Assembly (NCBI GenBank): GCA_025351325.1
Contig: JANXWE010000068.1
Coordinates: 1 to 33,461, forward strand
Direction of reading: 5' to 3'
Origin: Fimbriiglobus sp.
Lineage (GTDB): Bacteria; Planctomycetota; Planctomycetia; Gemmatales; Gemmataceae
Length of the DNA stretch: 33,461 nucleotides
Numbering within the stretch: position 1 is the first letter of the stretch; each line of letters opens with the position of its first letter. The translations under genes and the position numbers were made by a program. Shown here in pieces: positions 1-8,100 of the stretch. Below the pieces are notes generated by a model. It was not told the origin of the DNA. It ran no database searches and saw nothing but the letters and a program-made list of their open reading frames with translations.

Positions 1-1505
1 AGTTTGGCGAACCCCTTCTCGCCGATGACCGCGAGCTGTTTGCCGTCGTCGGAGAGCTTCAGTCCGATGAAGACCGTTTTGACAGGCAACTCGATTTTGG
101 ACTCCGACTGGAACGTAATCGTCGTGTCATCGGTAACCCGAAACGTGCGTATGGCGGAGTCGGCATTGGCGACGACGAGTCGTTTCCCATCGTGGGAAAG
201 AGCCGCCTTCACGATGGCTTGGTCTTTCGGGAACTCGATGGTGCTGGTGGGGTTCAACCGCCCTTTGGGAATGTCGTCCCACAGGTTGCCATGGATGCTC
301 AATTTAGTGCCGAGCTGCTTTTTATCCCGCATTACCATGACACTCAAATCGTCCGAGAATCCGAGCGCGGTGGTTCCTAACCTCTTGCCGTCCAGGCCAC
401 CGCCCCATTGCTCATACCGAATGACGTCCCCGTTGATCGCAGCCCCGCCATCCGTGGTCATCATTAAGTATTTGCCGTTGGCCACGAATTGGAGACCGTC
501 TGCCGGAATGGTGAACCGACCGCCGCGAAGGGGCAGATCGAGTCGTTGACCGTCCTTCGGATTCCACGGTTTCAGAAGGCAGTCGTCGCCGGTCGTGGCG
601 AGCATCGCTTCGTTCACGGCCACAGCCGTAACCGCAACACCGTGCTTCACCGCGAACAATTCTTTCCACGTCCGCTTCGCCTCGGCGGGTGCCGGGGCCT
701 TCACATGGATACGGCGCGGGGCGGGTTTCGCTTCCGCCTCCGCCAAGGTTCCAAGTGCGACCGCCCCGAAGCCGGTACCGAGGAACAAGACGCACGCGGC
801 CAGTTTCAGTTTGCGAAGGGTCATGGTTCGAACGACTCCGTAGGCCAAGGCCGTGGCCGCGCTGGCGTCGGAACATCCGACGATCATCAACGCGGCGGCC
901 GAATTCGTGGACGCAAACAATTTCGCCGGCACAATGGCCGACGCGAGCAGTAGCGATGCACCAGCCGTCACACCGCGTGCGGTCAGGCGTTTCGCCAACA
1001 GTTCCATCGCTCGGTGCAATCGGCCGGAGAGCGTCCCTTCACTCCAGCCGAGTTCGCGCGCCGCTTCGGTGCGCGTCCGCCCTTGCAAGTGGCACAGCAC
1101 CACCGCAGCCCGGTACTTCTCCGGAATGGCGGCGAGGGCTTCGTCCAAGTGGGACACGAGATCGGGTTCGACAACGGGACGTTCAGGCATCGGCCATTCG
1201 AGGAGTGGAACCTCGGTGAAACGGGATACTCGGCGGGCCTTCAACGCGCACCGCACAGCGACCCCGTGCAGCCAAGCACCCAACCGGGATTGAGGCCGGA
1301 CGGTCTCGGCCTTCGCCGCCAGCACCAAGAAGCAGGCTTGGAACGCATCTTCGGCGTCGTGGTGATGGCCGGCGATCCGCCGACAGGTGGCGAACACCAT
1401 CGGCCCGTGCTTGCGAACGATGGTCGCGAAGGTGCGGTCGTCCCGGTCGTTGATAAAACGAGTGAGGAGTTGGGCGTCGGTCGGCGTCGGTCGGCTGGCG
1501 GTCAT
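1..1505 (-). CDS. ECF sigma factor with transmembrane segment and WD40-like C-terminal domain (partial)
   Basis: The frame opens at an ATG (1505-1503) and runs off the left edge without a stop, so 501 codons are visible and the C-terminus is missing. Residues about 12-95 form sigma-70 region 2 (motif DAEDAFQACFLVL) and about 118-175 form region 4, with the helix-turn-helix RTEAARELGWSEGTLSGRL. A hydrophobic segment at about 232-253 follows, then from about 275 a beta-propeller-like region with WD40-type phrases (LSHDGKRLVVANADS, LSDDGKQLAVIGEKG). Planctomycetes are known for ECF sigma factors with WD40 extensions. That the propeller is exported and senses a signal is inference. It diverges from a second fused ECF gene over a 166-bp gap. 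Confidence is high for the sigma part and moderate for the propeller. Confidence 0.88.
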   Translation of the reverse strand, partial: MTASRPTPTDAQLLTRFINDRDDRTFATIVRKHGPMVFATCRRIAGHHHDAEDAFQACFLVLAAKAETVRPQSRLGAWLHGVAVRCALKARRVSRFTEVPLLEWPMPERPVVEPDLVSHLDEALAAIPEKYRAAVVLCHLQGRTRTEAARELGWSEGTLSGRLHRAMELLAKRLTARGVTAGASLLLASAIVPAKLFASTNSAAALMIVGCSDASAATALAYGVVRTMTLRKLKLAACVLFLGTGFGAVALGTLAEAEAKPAPRRIHVKAPAPAEAKRTWKELFAVKHGVAVTAVAVNEAMLATTGDDCLLKPWNPKDGQRLDLPLRGGRFTIPADGLQFVANGKYLMMTTDGGAAINGDVIRYEQWGGGLDGKRLGTTALGFSDDLSVMVMRDKKQLGTKLSIHGNLWDDIPKGRLNPTSTIEFPKDQAIVKAALSHDGKRLVVANADSAIRTFRVTDDTTITFQSESKIELPVKTVFIGLKLSDDGKQLAVIGEKGFAK

Positions 1506-1671
1506 CGAATCGCTCGCGTGAGGGTCTACAGTACTTTGCCAGAATCGCCCGCCGCGCGTACGCGATTTTCCCCGAGATTGTCGGAGTCAAAAATTCCGAA
1601 CTCCCCTGCACGCGCCGAGCACTCGGCGGGCAGTATATCTTTGTCGGTCGCCGGTTTGAGGTGAATCCCCC
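1506..1671. promoter_or_regulatory. Divergent intergenic region between two ECF sigma genes, with inverted repeat
   Basis: This 166-bp gap must hold the start signals of both divergent sigma-factor genes. A perfect 7-bp inverted repeat, CGCCGAG-CA-CTCGGCG, lies at 1613-1628. A TATATC hexamer at 1634-1639 is the best -10-like element on the plus strand, but no convincing -35 box accompanies it. GAGGTG at 1658-1663, eight bases before the ATG at 1672, is the ribosome binding site of the rightward gene. No strong promoter could be assigned to the leftward gene. The repeat could be an operator or a leader hairpin. Confidence 0.4.
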
Positions 1672-3288
1672 ATGACGATGTCCGCCCAAGCGTTGTTCTT
1701 GAAAGCCTGTGCCACGTCGGACGGCGAAGAATCCGATGCGAGTCTGCTCGCCGATTTCTTCGCCCATCGAGACGAACGCGCCTTCGCCACGCTCGTCCGC
1801 CGGCACGAGCGCACTGTGTGGGGTGTCTGTCGGCGGGTGTTGCCAAATGCGGCGGATGCCGAGGACGCGTTCCAAGCGACATTCTTGGTTCTGGTCTGCC
1901 GGGGCCGGACGTTGGCGGAGCGCGGCAGCATCGGCGGCTGGCTCTACCGGGTGGCCCATCGGATCGCGTGGAAGGGGCGTGCGATGGCCGACAAACGCAA
2001 GCGGCGGGAGACCAAAGTGGCCAAGTCGGAAGCGGCACCGGAGTCGGAACAACCGTCCGATTTGATGGCCATCATCGGTGAAGAACTGGAGCAGTTGTCG
2101 GAGCCGCACCGCTTGGCGATCATCGTTTGCGATCTGGACGGGTTGAGCCGGTCGCAGGCCGCCGCACGGCTCGGTTGCAACGAGGGGACACTGTCGGCCC
2201 GGCTGAACCGGGGCCGGAAACAGTTGGCGGAACGGCTCCGCGCCCGCGGGATCATGACCCCGGTGGTCGGGCTGGGGGCACTGATGGGAATCGCTTCGAA
2301 CGCGCCGGCCTATTTGGGCCAAACCACGGTCGATGTGGCGTCGACCGTCGTGGCGCTGGGGATCTTCAATCGGGCCGTCTCCGCTTCGGTGGCGGCTCTC
2401 GTTTCGGGAACCACGAGGGAAATGACGATGCGAATCACGACGAAAGTTTTGGCGGCGGTCGCACTCTCGACCGGGTTGATCGGCGGCGGCTGGGTGAACT
2501 GGAACCCGGCCCCGAGCGCCCGAGTTCAGGGGGCGCCGGTGCCGGAGGTGAAGGCGGAACCGTTGATCGAACTGACGCCGGCGGCCATCGACCTACTCCG
2601 CAAGCGCAAAGTTCTGAAGGAACTCAAATGCGCCCCGGAGCAGCGCGTGCAGATCGAAGACCACTTCGACGACTGGCTAGAAAAGAGCTGGGCGGTGCGC
2701 GATGCCGCCATCGAGAAACAACCGAACATGACCGAGGAAGCGAAGACCACTCTGATGAACGACCGCGAGGAGGCCGGTCGGGTCGAAGCCAAGAAACTCC
2801 TCAAGCCGAATCAAATTGTCCGACTCGGGCAGATCGAACTTCAGGCACGCGGGGTGCAAGCGTTCCACGATGCAACCGTCGTCAAGCTGCTGAAGTTGAC
2901 CGATGACCAGAAAACGATCGTGCGCGACGCCATTGCGGAAGCCGAACAGTTGCCACCGCCGCAACCGCAGCAGCAGGCGATTCGAATTCTGCCTGCGCCC
3001 GGTGCTGCAGCAGGCCAATTCCTCTTCCAGATGCAAGTTCAACAACAACAGCCGGATTCCAAGCTACTGGCGGCGGCGATGGTCAAGGTGTTGGGTGGCC
3101 TGACGAAAGATCAACTGGCGACATGGAAGCAACTGACCGGGGATAAAATCGGCTTCGAGTTCCCGCCCGATAGCTCCAGTACTTTTTCCGGCCGGGTAAT
3201 GGCCCCGGCAATAGCAGTGTTTGCACCACCGGCACCAGCCTTTCCAGTGGCACCCGCCCTACCGGTGGCTCCGCCGAAGAAAGATTGA
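1672..3288 (+). CDS. ECF sigma factor with transmembrane segment and helical C-terminal domain
   Basis: The protein has 538 residues against roughly 180-200 for a plain ECF sigma factor. Region 2 is at about 24-103 (DAEDAFQATFLVLV, GGWLYRVAHRIAW) and region 4 at about 139-190 (SQAAARLGCNEGTLSARL). A hydrophobic stretch near 257-277 probably crosses the membrane. Residues about 300-425 are helical and contain LLKPNQIVRLGQIEL and LKLTDDQKTIV, which recall the LTxxQ motifs of Spy/CpxP-like periplasmic proteins; that likeness is by eye only. The tail is rich in Pro, Gln and Ala. The start has an SD GAGGTG eight bases upstream; ATG 1678 is an alternative. Its TGA abuts the stop of the convergent gene. 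It is likely a membrane-tethered sigma factor (inference). Confidence 0.9.
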   Translation: MTMSAQALFLKACATSDGEESDASLLADFFAHRDERAFATLVRRHERTVWGVCRRVLPNAADAEDAFQATFLVLVCRGRTLAERGSIGGWLYRVAHRIAWKGRAMADKRKRRETKVAKSEAAPESEQPSDLMAIIGEELEQLSEPHRLAIIVCDLDGLSRSQAAARLGCNEGTLSARLNRGRKQLAERLRARGIMTPVVGLGALMGIASNAPAYLGQTTVDVASTVVALGIFNRAVSASVAALVSGTTREMTMRITTKVLAAVALSTGLIGGGWVNWNPAPSARVQGAPVPEVKAEPLIELTPAAIDLLRKRKVLKELKCAPEQRVQIEDHFDDWLEKSWAVRDAAIEKQPNMTEEAKTTLMNDREEAGRVEAKKLLKPNQIVRLGQIELQARGVQAFHDATVVKLLKLTDDQKTIVRDAIAEAEQLPPPQPQQQAIRILPAPGAAAGQFLFQMQVQQQQPDSKLLAAAMVKVLGGLTKDQLATWKQLTGDKIGFEFPPDSSSTFSGRVMAPAIAVFAPPAPAFPVAPALPVAPPKKD

Positions 3289-4377
3289 TCACTTCTGCAT
3301 GATCGGCAGGTAGTTGTTCGGCAGTTGCAGAATGATGCAGGCCATGGCGGTGGCGTAGGCGGTGCCGTTGTTGGGGTCGTCCCAGCCGCTGAAGTTGGAG
3401 CGCTTGGCGAGCAGTTCTTTCCGGATGGCCGGGAACCATTCGTTCCAATAGCTGCCGCCGGCCGTCCACATGGCGAGGGCGGCGTAGTAGTGGCCGTAGT
3501 AGTAGTGGTAATCGGCCCGCATGTCGGAGTTGTTGCGCTGCCCGCTCGGCAGGTAGCGCATCAGGAACTTCAACCCCTTGTCGATGATCTCCCCCTCGTA
3601 GATCCCGGCGCTGTACAAACCGACGATGGCGGCGGCGGAACGCGGGAGCAGCGACCCGGTGGCGGGTCGGCCCTTCTGGTACATGAAGCCACCGTCGGGC
3701 AACTTGCACCCTTTGATGTACTCGACGCATTTATCGACCACCGATTTATCGACGAAGATGCCGGCGTTCTTGGCGGCACGCAGGGCCATGAGCTGGGCGA
3801 CCGTCACCGACACGTCGGAGTCCTCGGGTTCCGGTTTGTACCGCCAGCCCCCTTCGCGGTTCTGCGCCTTCACGATCAGCGAGATCGCCTTTTCGAGCAT
3901 GTCGCGGACTTTGGCTTGCTTGGCAGGATCGGGGAAGGTGCCGTGGATTTCCGCCAGGAACAGCGAGCCGAAGCCGTGCTGATACATGGCACCGTGGGCC
4001 AGGAACGCATCGGTATTCTGGAGGTAGCCGACCTTGTTGCCCGACCCACCCCGAGAGACGATGTAGTCGGCGGCGCGGGCCACCGCTGCCCCGTATTTAC
4101 CTCGTCCGGGGAGTTGACCACCGGCCAAGAACGCCAAGCCGGCGAGTGCCGTCACGGCGACGTTGGCCCCGTTGTTTTTATCCCGGAAGGCACCGTCCGA
4201 TTCCTGGTGCTTGGCCAAATACTCGAGACCGCCGTCGATGGCCGATTGGGCGTCCGACGTCACCAGATCGCTGGCCACTTTCGGGGAATCTTGGGCGTGG
4301 CCGACGAGGGCCATCGACCCGCCGAATCCGGAGAGGGCGGCCGCGCGGAGGAACTGCCGACGATGCTGTGCGTTCAT
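3289..4377 (-). CDS. Tat-exported prenyltransferase/squalene-oxidase repeat protein
   Basis: The 362-residue protein starts with a twin-arginine signal (HRRQFLRAA followed by a hydrophobic stretch ending near GHAQ), so it is probably exported folded. Residues about 40-355 have the alpha/alpha-barrel repeat pattern of the prenyltransferase/squalene-oxidase superfamily: ESDGAF, REGGWRYKPEPEDSDVSVT, LPDGGFMY, and LPRSAAAIVGLYSAG. The catalytic DxDD motif of squalene-hopene cyclases is not seen, so a cyclase role is unlikely; such exported planctomycete proteins have no settled function. It is the last gene of a three-gene minus-strand operon, 11 bases after its neighbour. Its stop touches the stop of the convergent sigma gene, forming TGATCA at 3286-3291. 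Confidence 0.85.
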   Translation of the reverse strand: MNAQHRRQFLRAAALSGFGGSMALVGHAQDSPKVASDLVTSDAQSAIDGGLEYLAKHQESDGAFRDKNNGANVAVTALAGLAFLAGGQLPGRGKYGAAVARAADYIVSRGGSGNKVGYLQNTDAFLAHGAMYQHGFGSLFLAEIHGTFPDPAKQAKVRDMLEKAISLIVKAQNREGGWRYKPEPEDSDVSVTVAQLMALRAAKNAGIFVDKSVVDKCVEYIKGCKLPDGGFMYQKGRPATGSLLPRSAAAIVGLYSAGIYEGEIIDKGLKFLMRYLPSGQRNNSDMRADYHYYYGHYYAALAMWTAGGSYWNEWFPAIRKELLAKRSNFSGWDDPNNGTAYATAMACIILQLPNNYLPIMQK

Positions 4378-4388
4378 GATTCGTCCGA

Positions 4389-5180
4389 TTATTTGCGGGC
4401 CGCCGGCGCCGAGCGTTCGGCGAGGTTGAGGTAGTATTGCTTCAGCATCTCTTGGTACTTCGGCATGTACTGTTCCCGGTAGTACTGTGATGCTTGCTGG
4501 CGGAGCTTCTCGGGCAGGTGCCCCCAGACTTGCTTGGTGAACGGATCTTCGTTCGGCAGGTTCGGGGCCGTCGGCCCCCCTTTTCCGTCGGTCGTGCCGC
4601 TGCCTTTCGGTTCCCCGGCACCGGGCTTCATCATCGGCTCTTTCGTACCGCTGCCTTTCGGTTCGCCGCCACCCGGTTGCATCATCGGCTCTTTCATTCC
4701 GGTGCCCATCGGCTTGTCTTCGGGTTTACCCGAGCCACCGCGCATCGGCCGTGGTTTGCCGGCCCCACCACTGTTGCTACCCATCGGCATGGGCATCGGC
4801 TTCCCGGAACCGCCGCCACCGCCATCCATCGGTGGCATCGGCGGCATTTCCCCGGAACCACCACTCTCCATCGGCGGTGGCGGTGAGTTCTCACTCTGTT
4901 TCAACAGCGCGTCGATATCTTTGAGAACTTGATCCTGCTTCTTCCGCGTTTCGTCGCCGGTGTCTTGATCTTTCAAGCGGTCCCCGACGGCTTTGGCATT
5001 CTGCGTGACCCGCTCGAGAATTTTAGCGGGGTCTTCCATCTCACCGGGGGGCGCCGGCTCCTCGGCAATCACTCCGGGAACCTTCCACTCCGTGAGGCGT
5101 GGCACGGGGGCGACCACGACGGCGAACGCCGATACGGAACCAAACAGCATGAACGCGAAGGTGAACCACGCACGCATCAT
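4389..5180 (-). CDS. Met/Pro/Gly-rich secreted protein
   Basis: This is a 263-residue protein with an N-terminal signal peptide (MMRAWFTFAFMLFGSVSAFA). A short charged helical region at about 45-95 is followed by low complexity, with GGSGKPMPMPMG and two 17-residue copies of EPMMxPGxGEPKGSGTx. It ends in a helical, Tyr/Gln-rich segment (LRQQASQYYREQYMPKYQEM). Its ATG overlaps the TGA of the upstream large gene (ATGA, 5177-5180), so translation is probably coupled. Both proteins carry PMPM-type segments, which hints at a shared partner or surface role. I do not recognise a family, and composition makes homology calls unreliable. Confidence concerns coding status, not function. Confidence 0.8.
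   Translation of the reverse strand: MMRAWFTFAFMLFGSVSAFAVVVAPVPRLTEWKVPGVIAEEPAPPGEMEDPAKILERVTQNAKAVGDRLKDQDTGDETRKKQDQVLKDIDALLKQSENSPPPPMESGGSGEMPPMPPMDGGGGGSGKPMPMPMGSNSGGAGKPRPMRGGSGKPEDKPMGTGMKEPMMQPGGGEPKGSGTKEPMMKPGAGEPKGSGTTDGKGGPTAPNLPNEDPFTKQVWGHLPEKLRQQASQYYREQYMPKYQEMLKQYYLNLAERSAPAARK
4594..4695. repeat. Two-copy 51-bp in-frame tandem repeat
   Basis: Two adjacent units of 51 bp start at 4594 and 4645 and match over most bases. Each encodes 17 residues of the type EPMMxPGxGEPKGSGTx in the secreted Met/Pro/Gly-rich protein. The in-frame period points to expansion by slippage or unequal recombination and to likely length variation between strains. Confidence 0.75.
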
Positions 5181-8100
5181 TTCATCTCCGGATCGACAGG
5201 TGATGGTTGCAAAGCCGCGGCGAGCTTTTCCAACAGCTCCGCGATTTCTCGTTGGGTGCGCTCGAGTTCATCGAGTTCTTCCCGGTCCGCGTCGTTCAGT
5301 TTTTCTTTGTCAGGTTGGAGCTTAGCGAGTGCGGCCGTGCGTTCGTTCACCTCCGCTTGAATCGCCCGCAGGGCCTTCAACTGTGCCAGCGGTGGGACTC
5401 CCCCCGGTGGCATCTTCGGCGCTTCGCCGTCGCCGGGGGGCATCTCCGGCATCGGCATCGGCGGTTCCATCGGCTTGTCGCCCATCGGCATCGGTTTCGG
5501 CTTATCCGTGATCGATTCCAAAATGTGGTCGAGCCGACGCAGGGCCGTCTTCAACGGGCGGCGGGTGCGATCATCCGTGGCCTGTTCCGCTTGGCCGTCG
5601 AACGGTTGCCCGGCCGCGTCCAGCACCTCCCCTTTGCGTTCGGCGAACAGCTTCCCAGACTTCGCCGTCAGCGTCGCCGCTTGCTCGGTCAACTGCTTGA
5701 AGACGGGGAGTGGTTCCAGTTGCTTCTCGGCGAAGGTCCTCAGTTCATCGGCGATCCCCTTGGCCCGATCTTCGAGGTCACCCAGGCTGGCAATCGTGGC
5801 CCGATTCCAGCCCGCTTCTTTGAGCGTCTCCGCGTGAATCCGACCCGCTTCGTCGTCGGTCGCCTTGAGCCGCTCCCGGAGTGAATTGAGGCGTTCCGCC
5901 AGCTCCTCGCGCTTCTCGGCGGAGAGCTTCTCGGTGTCCTTTTCGCGATCCTTGTCGAGCTTGGTCACCGCTTCGTCGAGCTTCTTCAACGCCTCGTCTT
6001 GTTTCTCTTCAGGCGGCTTGCCGTCGACGAGATCCTTGGCCGCCGCGTCCATCTTCTCGGCGGCCGCACGGAGCTTATCGGCCGCGTCTTGGCGGCGGTC
6101 GCGGGTCAACTGCTCGGCCGCTTGTTCCGTCTTCTTCTTCAACCGCTCTTGCTCGTGGGCCAGCTTCTCCAGCTCCTTGGCCCGTTCCGTTTCGTCGGGG
6201 ATCATCGCCGCGGCTTTGGTCTTCTTCCGCAGTTCGTCCTGCTCGGCGGCGAGTTTGTCGATGTCGTCGGCCTTCTGCTTTTGCTTCTTCAGTTCATCGC
6301 CGGTGTCGGTCGGTTTCTCGCCGAGGGCCTCCGACAGTTTGGCCAGTTTGTCGGCCGCGCTCTGCTTGGCGTCGTTCGCTTGGGCCGGATTGTTTTGTTG
6401 AAGCTCTTGACCGGCCTTCCGCAGATCTTCGACCAGTTCCTGGCCCCCCGCTTTCCGCACGGCGTCACGCAGTGCGTCCGCTTCGGTCTTGGTTTGTTTG
6501 CTCGACTTTTGCAAGCGATCCGCGTCGGCCTGGGCCGCAGCCGCTTTGGTCTGGGCGTCCGCAGCTTCGTCCGAACCCTTCGGTTGCTGCTCCGCGTCGG
6601 CTTGTGCCCCCTTGGCATCGGCCGACTTCGAATCAGCCTGATTCTGCAACTCTTTGGCGCGGGCGTCTTTCTCGTTCGCCAACCGTTCGGCCTTGCCGAG
6701 GGCGGCCCCGGAGCGCTCCGCGAGTTGGTTGAACTTGTCGGCGACGCGGTTCAGTTCCGCCTTTTCATTGGGCTTCAGTTGATCCGCCGGTTTGCCCGGT
6801 TCGAGTTTGTCCGTCGCTTTCATTCCCTCTTCGCCGGCTCTGTTCACCGCGTCTCTCAGACCGTTCGCTTCCGCCCGCAGTTCTCCCGCCCCGGCCCACT
6901 TCTCGAGCTGTTGCAGCACCAGGTCCAGCGTCGTCTCCGCCGCCTTCTGCTCCTTCACGGCCGCCTTCAATTCTTCGGCGACTATCTTCGAGTTGAGCTT
7001 TGGCCCTTGGTCGGTCTCATTCTTGGCTTTCGTCAACGCCTGATCGATGGGGTCGAGGTTCTGCTCGGCGATGCGGGCCAAATCCTCGGCCACGGCATCC
7101 ACACGGTCGGTCGTGGGCGTCCGGGGTAAATTGTTCGCCTTCACCAGGTCGCGCAGCTTTTGCGCTTGCGCTTTCAAACCATCCCGCGGGTCGGCGATCT
7201 GATTCTGAATTGCCCGCTGCTCTTTTTCGGCCCGGTTCACCTTCGCGATGTCGTCCGGGGTCAACCCGTTGTCGCGTGCGGCTTTACCCGCGTCGTCGGT
7301 TCGTTCGCGGGTCGCCCGTTGTTCCTCACGGAGCTTCAGCACCTGGGGGCGGAGTTTGCCCAGTTCCAGTTGAAGCAGGCTATCCAACCCGACGGGACTG
7401 ACGATGCGGATCTCGAACGCGGGCTTGCTGCGACCCGGTTCCTTCAAGGCGGTGATGTCGTCGTAATCGGTTGCGGCCGCCACGAGAATCAGCGTGTCAC
7501 CCTCGGCGGGGGCCGAGCCGTCGGCTTTGCGGAAGCGGCTCAGAGGGATCGTCGCGGTCCCAGTCAGGATCACCGGCTTCACCGAGGTCGCCGGGGCAGC
7601 GAACCCGAGTATGGCCGACTGGGGCAGTTGCGGCCGGGTCGACGGGACGGCCAGCACCAGTTCGCGGGCCGGGGCATTGGCGTCGCCGAAGCGGTACTCC
7701 ACCACCGAACGCTGCACCGCGAAGGTGCGATCTTCGGCACGGGCTTGCACGGTCACGCTCGCCGTCGGCAACAGCACTTGCGGATCGAGGCCCACCATCG
7801 GGCGATCCATCGACACCGTCGGCGGCGGGTCGACGGTGTAGCGGAAGTCGAACACCCGCGACCCGCTCAGCCCGGTTTCGTCGGTGAAGCGGAAGTTGTA
7901 CAGCCCGGCCAAACGGGGGATGAAGTTGGCTTCGAGCCGGGTGCCGTCCGCTCCGGAGATGCTCACGGGAATATCTCGGTTCACTTCGTCGGCCAGCAAT
8001 TGCGAGCCGAGGGCGCCGAACGGATTCGTGCCCGCCAACCCGGCCACGCTGCCGCCCGCGAGGTTCCAATCGCGTTGAATCTGGGGAATGAGAACCGCCG

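Noticed and set aside
1183-2322. Long minus-strand open frame (379 codons) overlapping both sigma genes
   Set aside because: Arg/Pro-rich antisense translation in GC-rich DNA; it covers two clear sigma-factor genes on the correct frames and shows no domain.
3289-4377. Squalene-hopene cyclase linked to hpnC
   Set aside because: No DxDD catalytic motif, only about half the usual length, exported by Tat, and in a different operon; fold similarity only.
3325-4434. Plus-strand open frame of 369 codons over the prenyltransferase-fold gene
   Set aside because: Antisense shadow: Val/Gly/His-rich with no motif, while the minus-strand frame has a Tat signal and family repeats.
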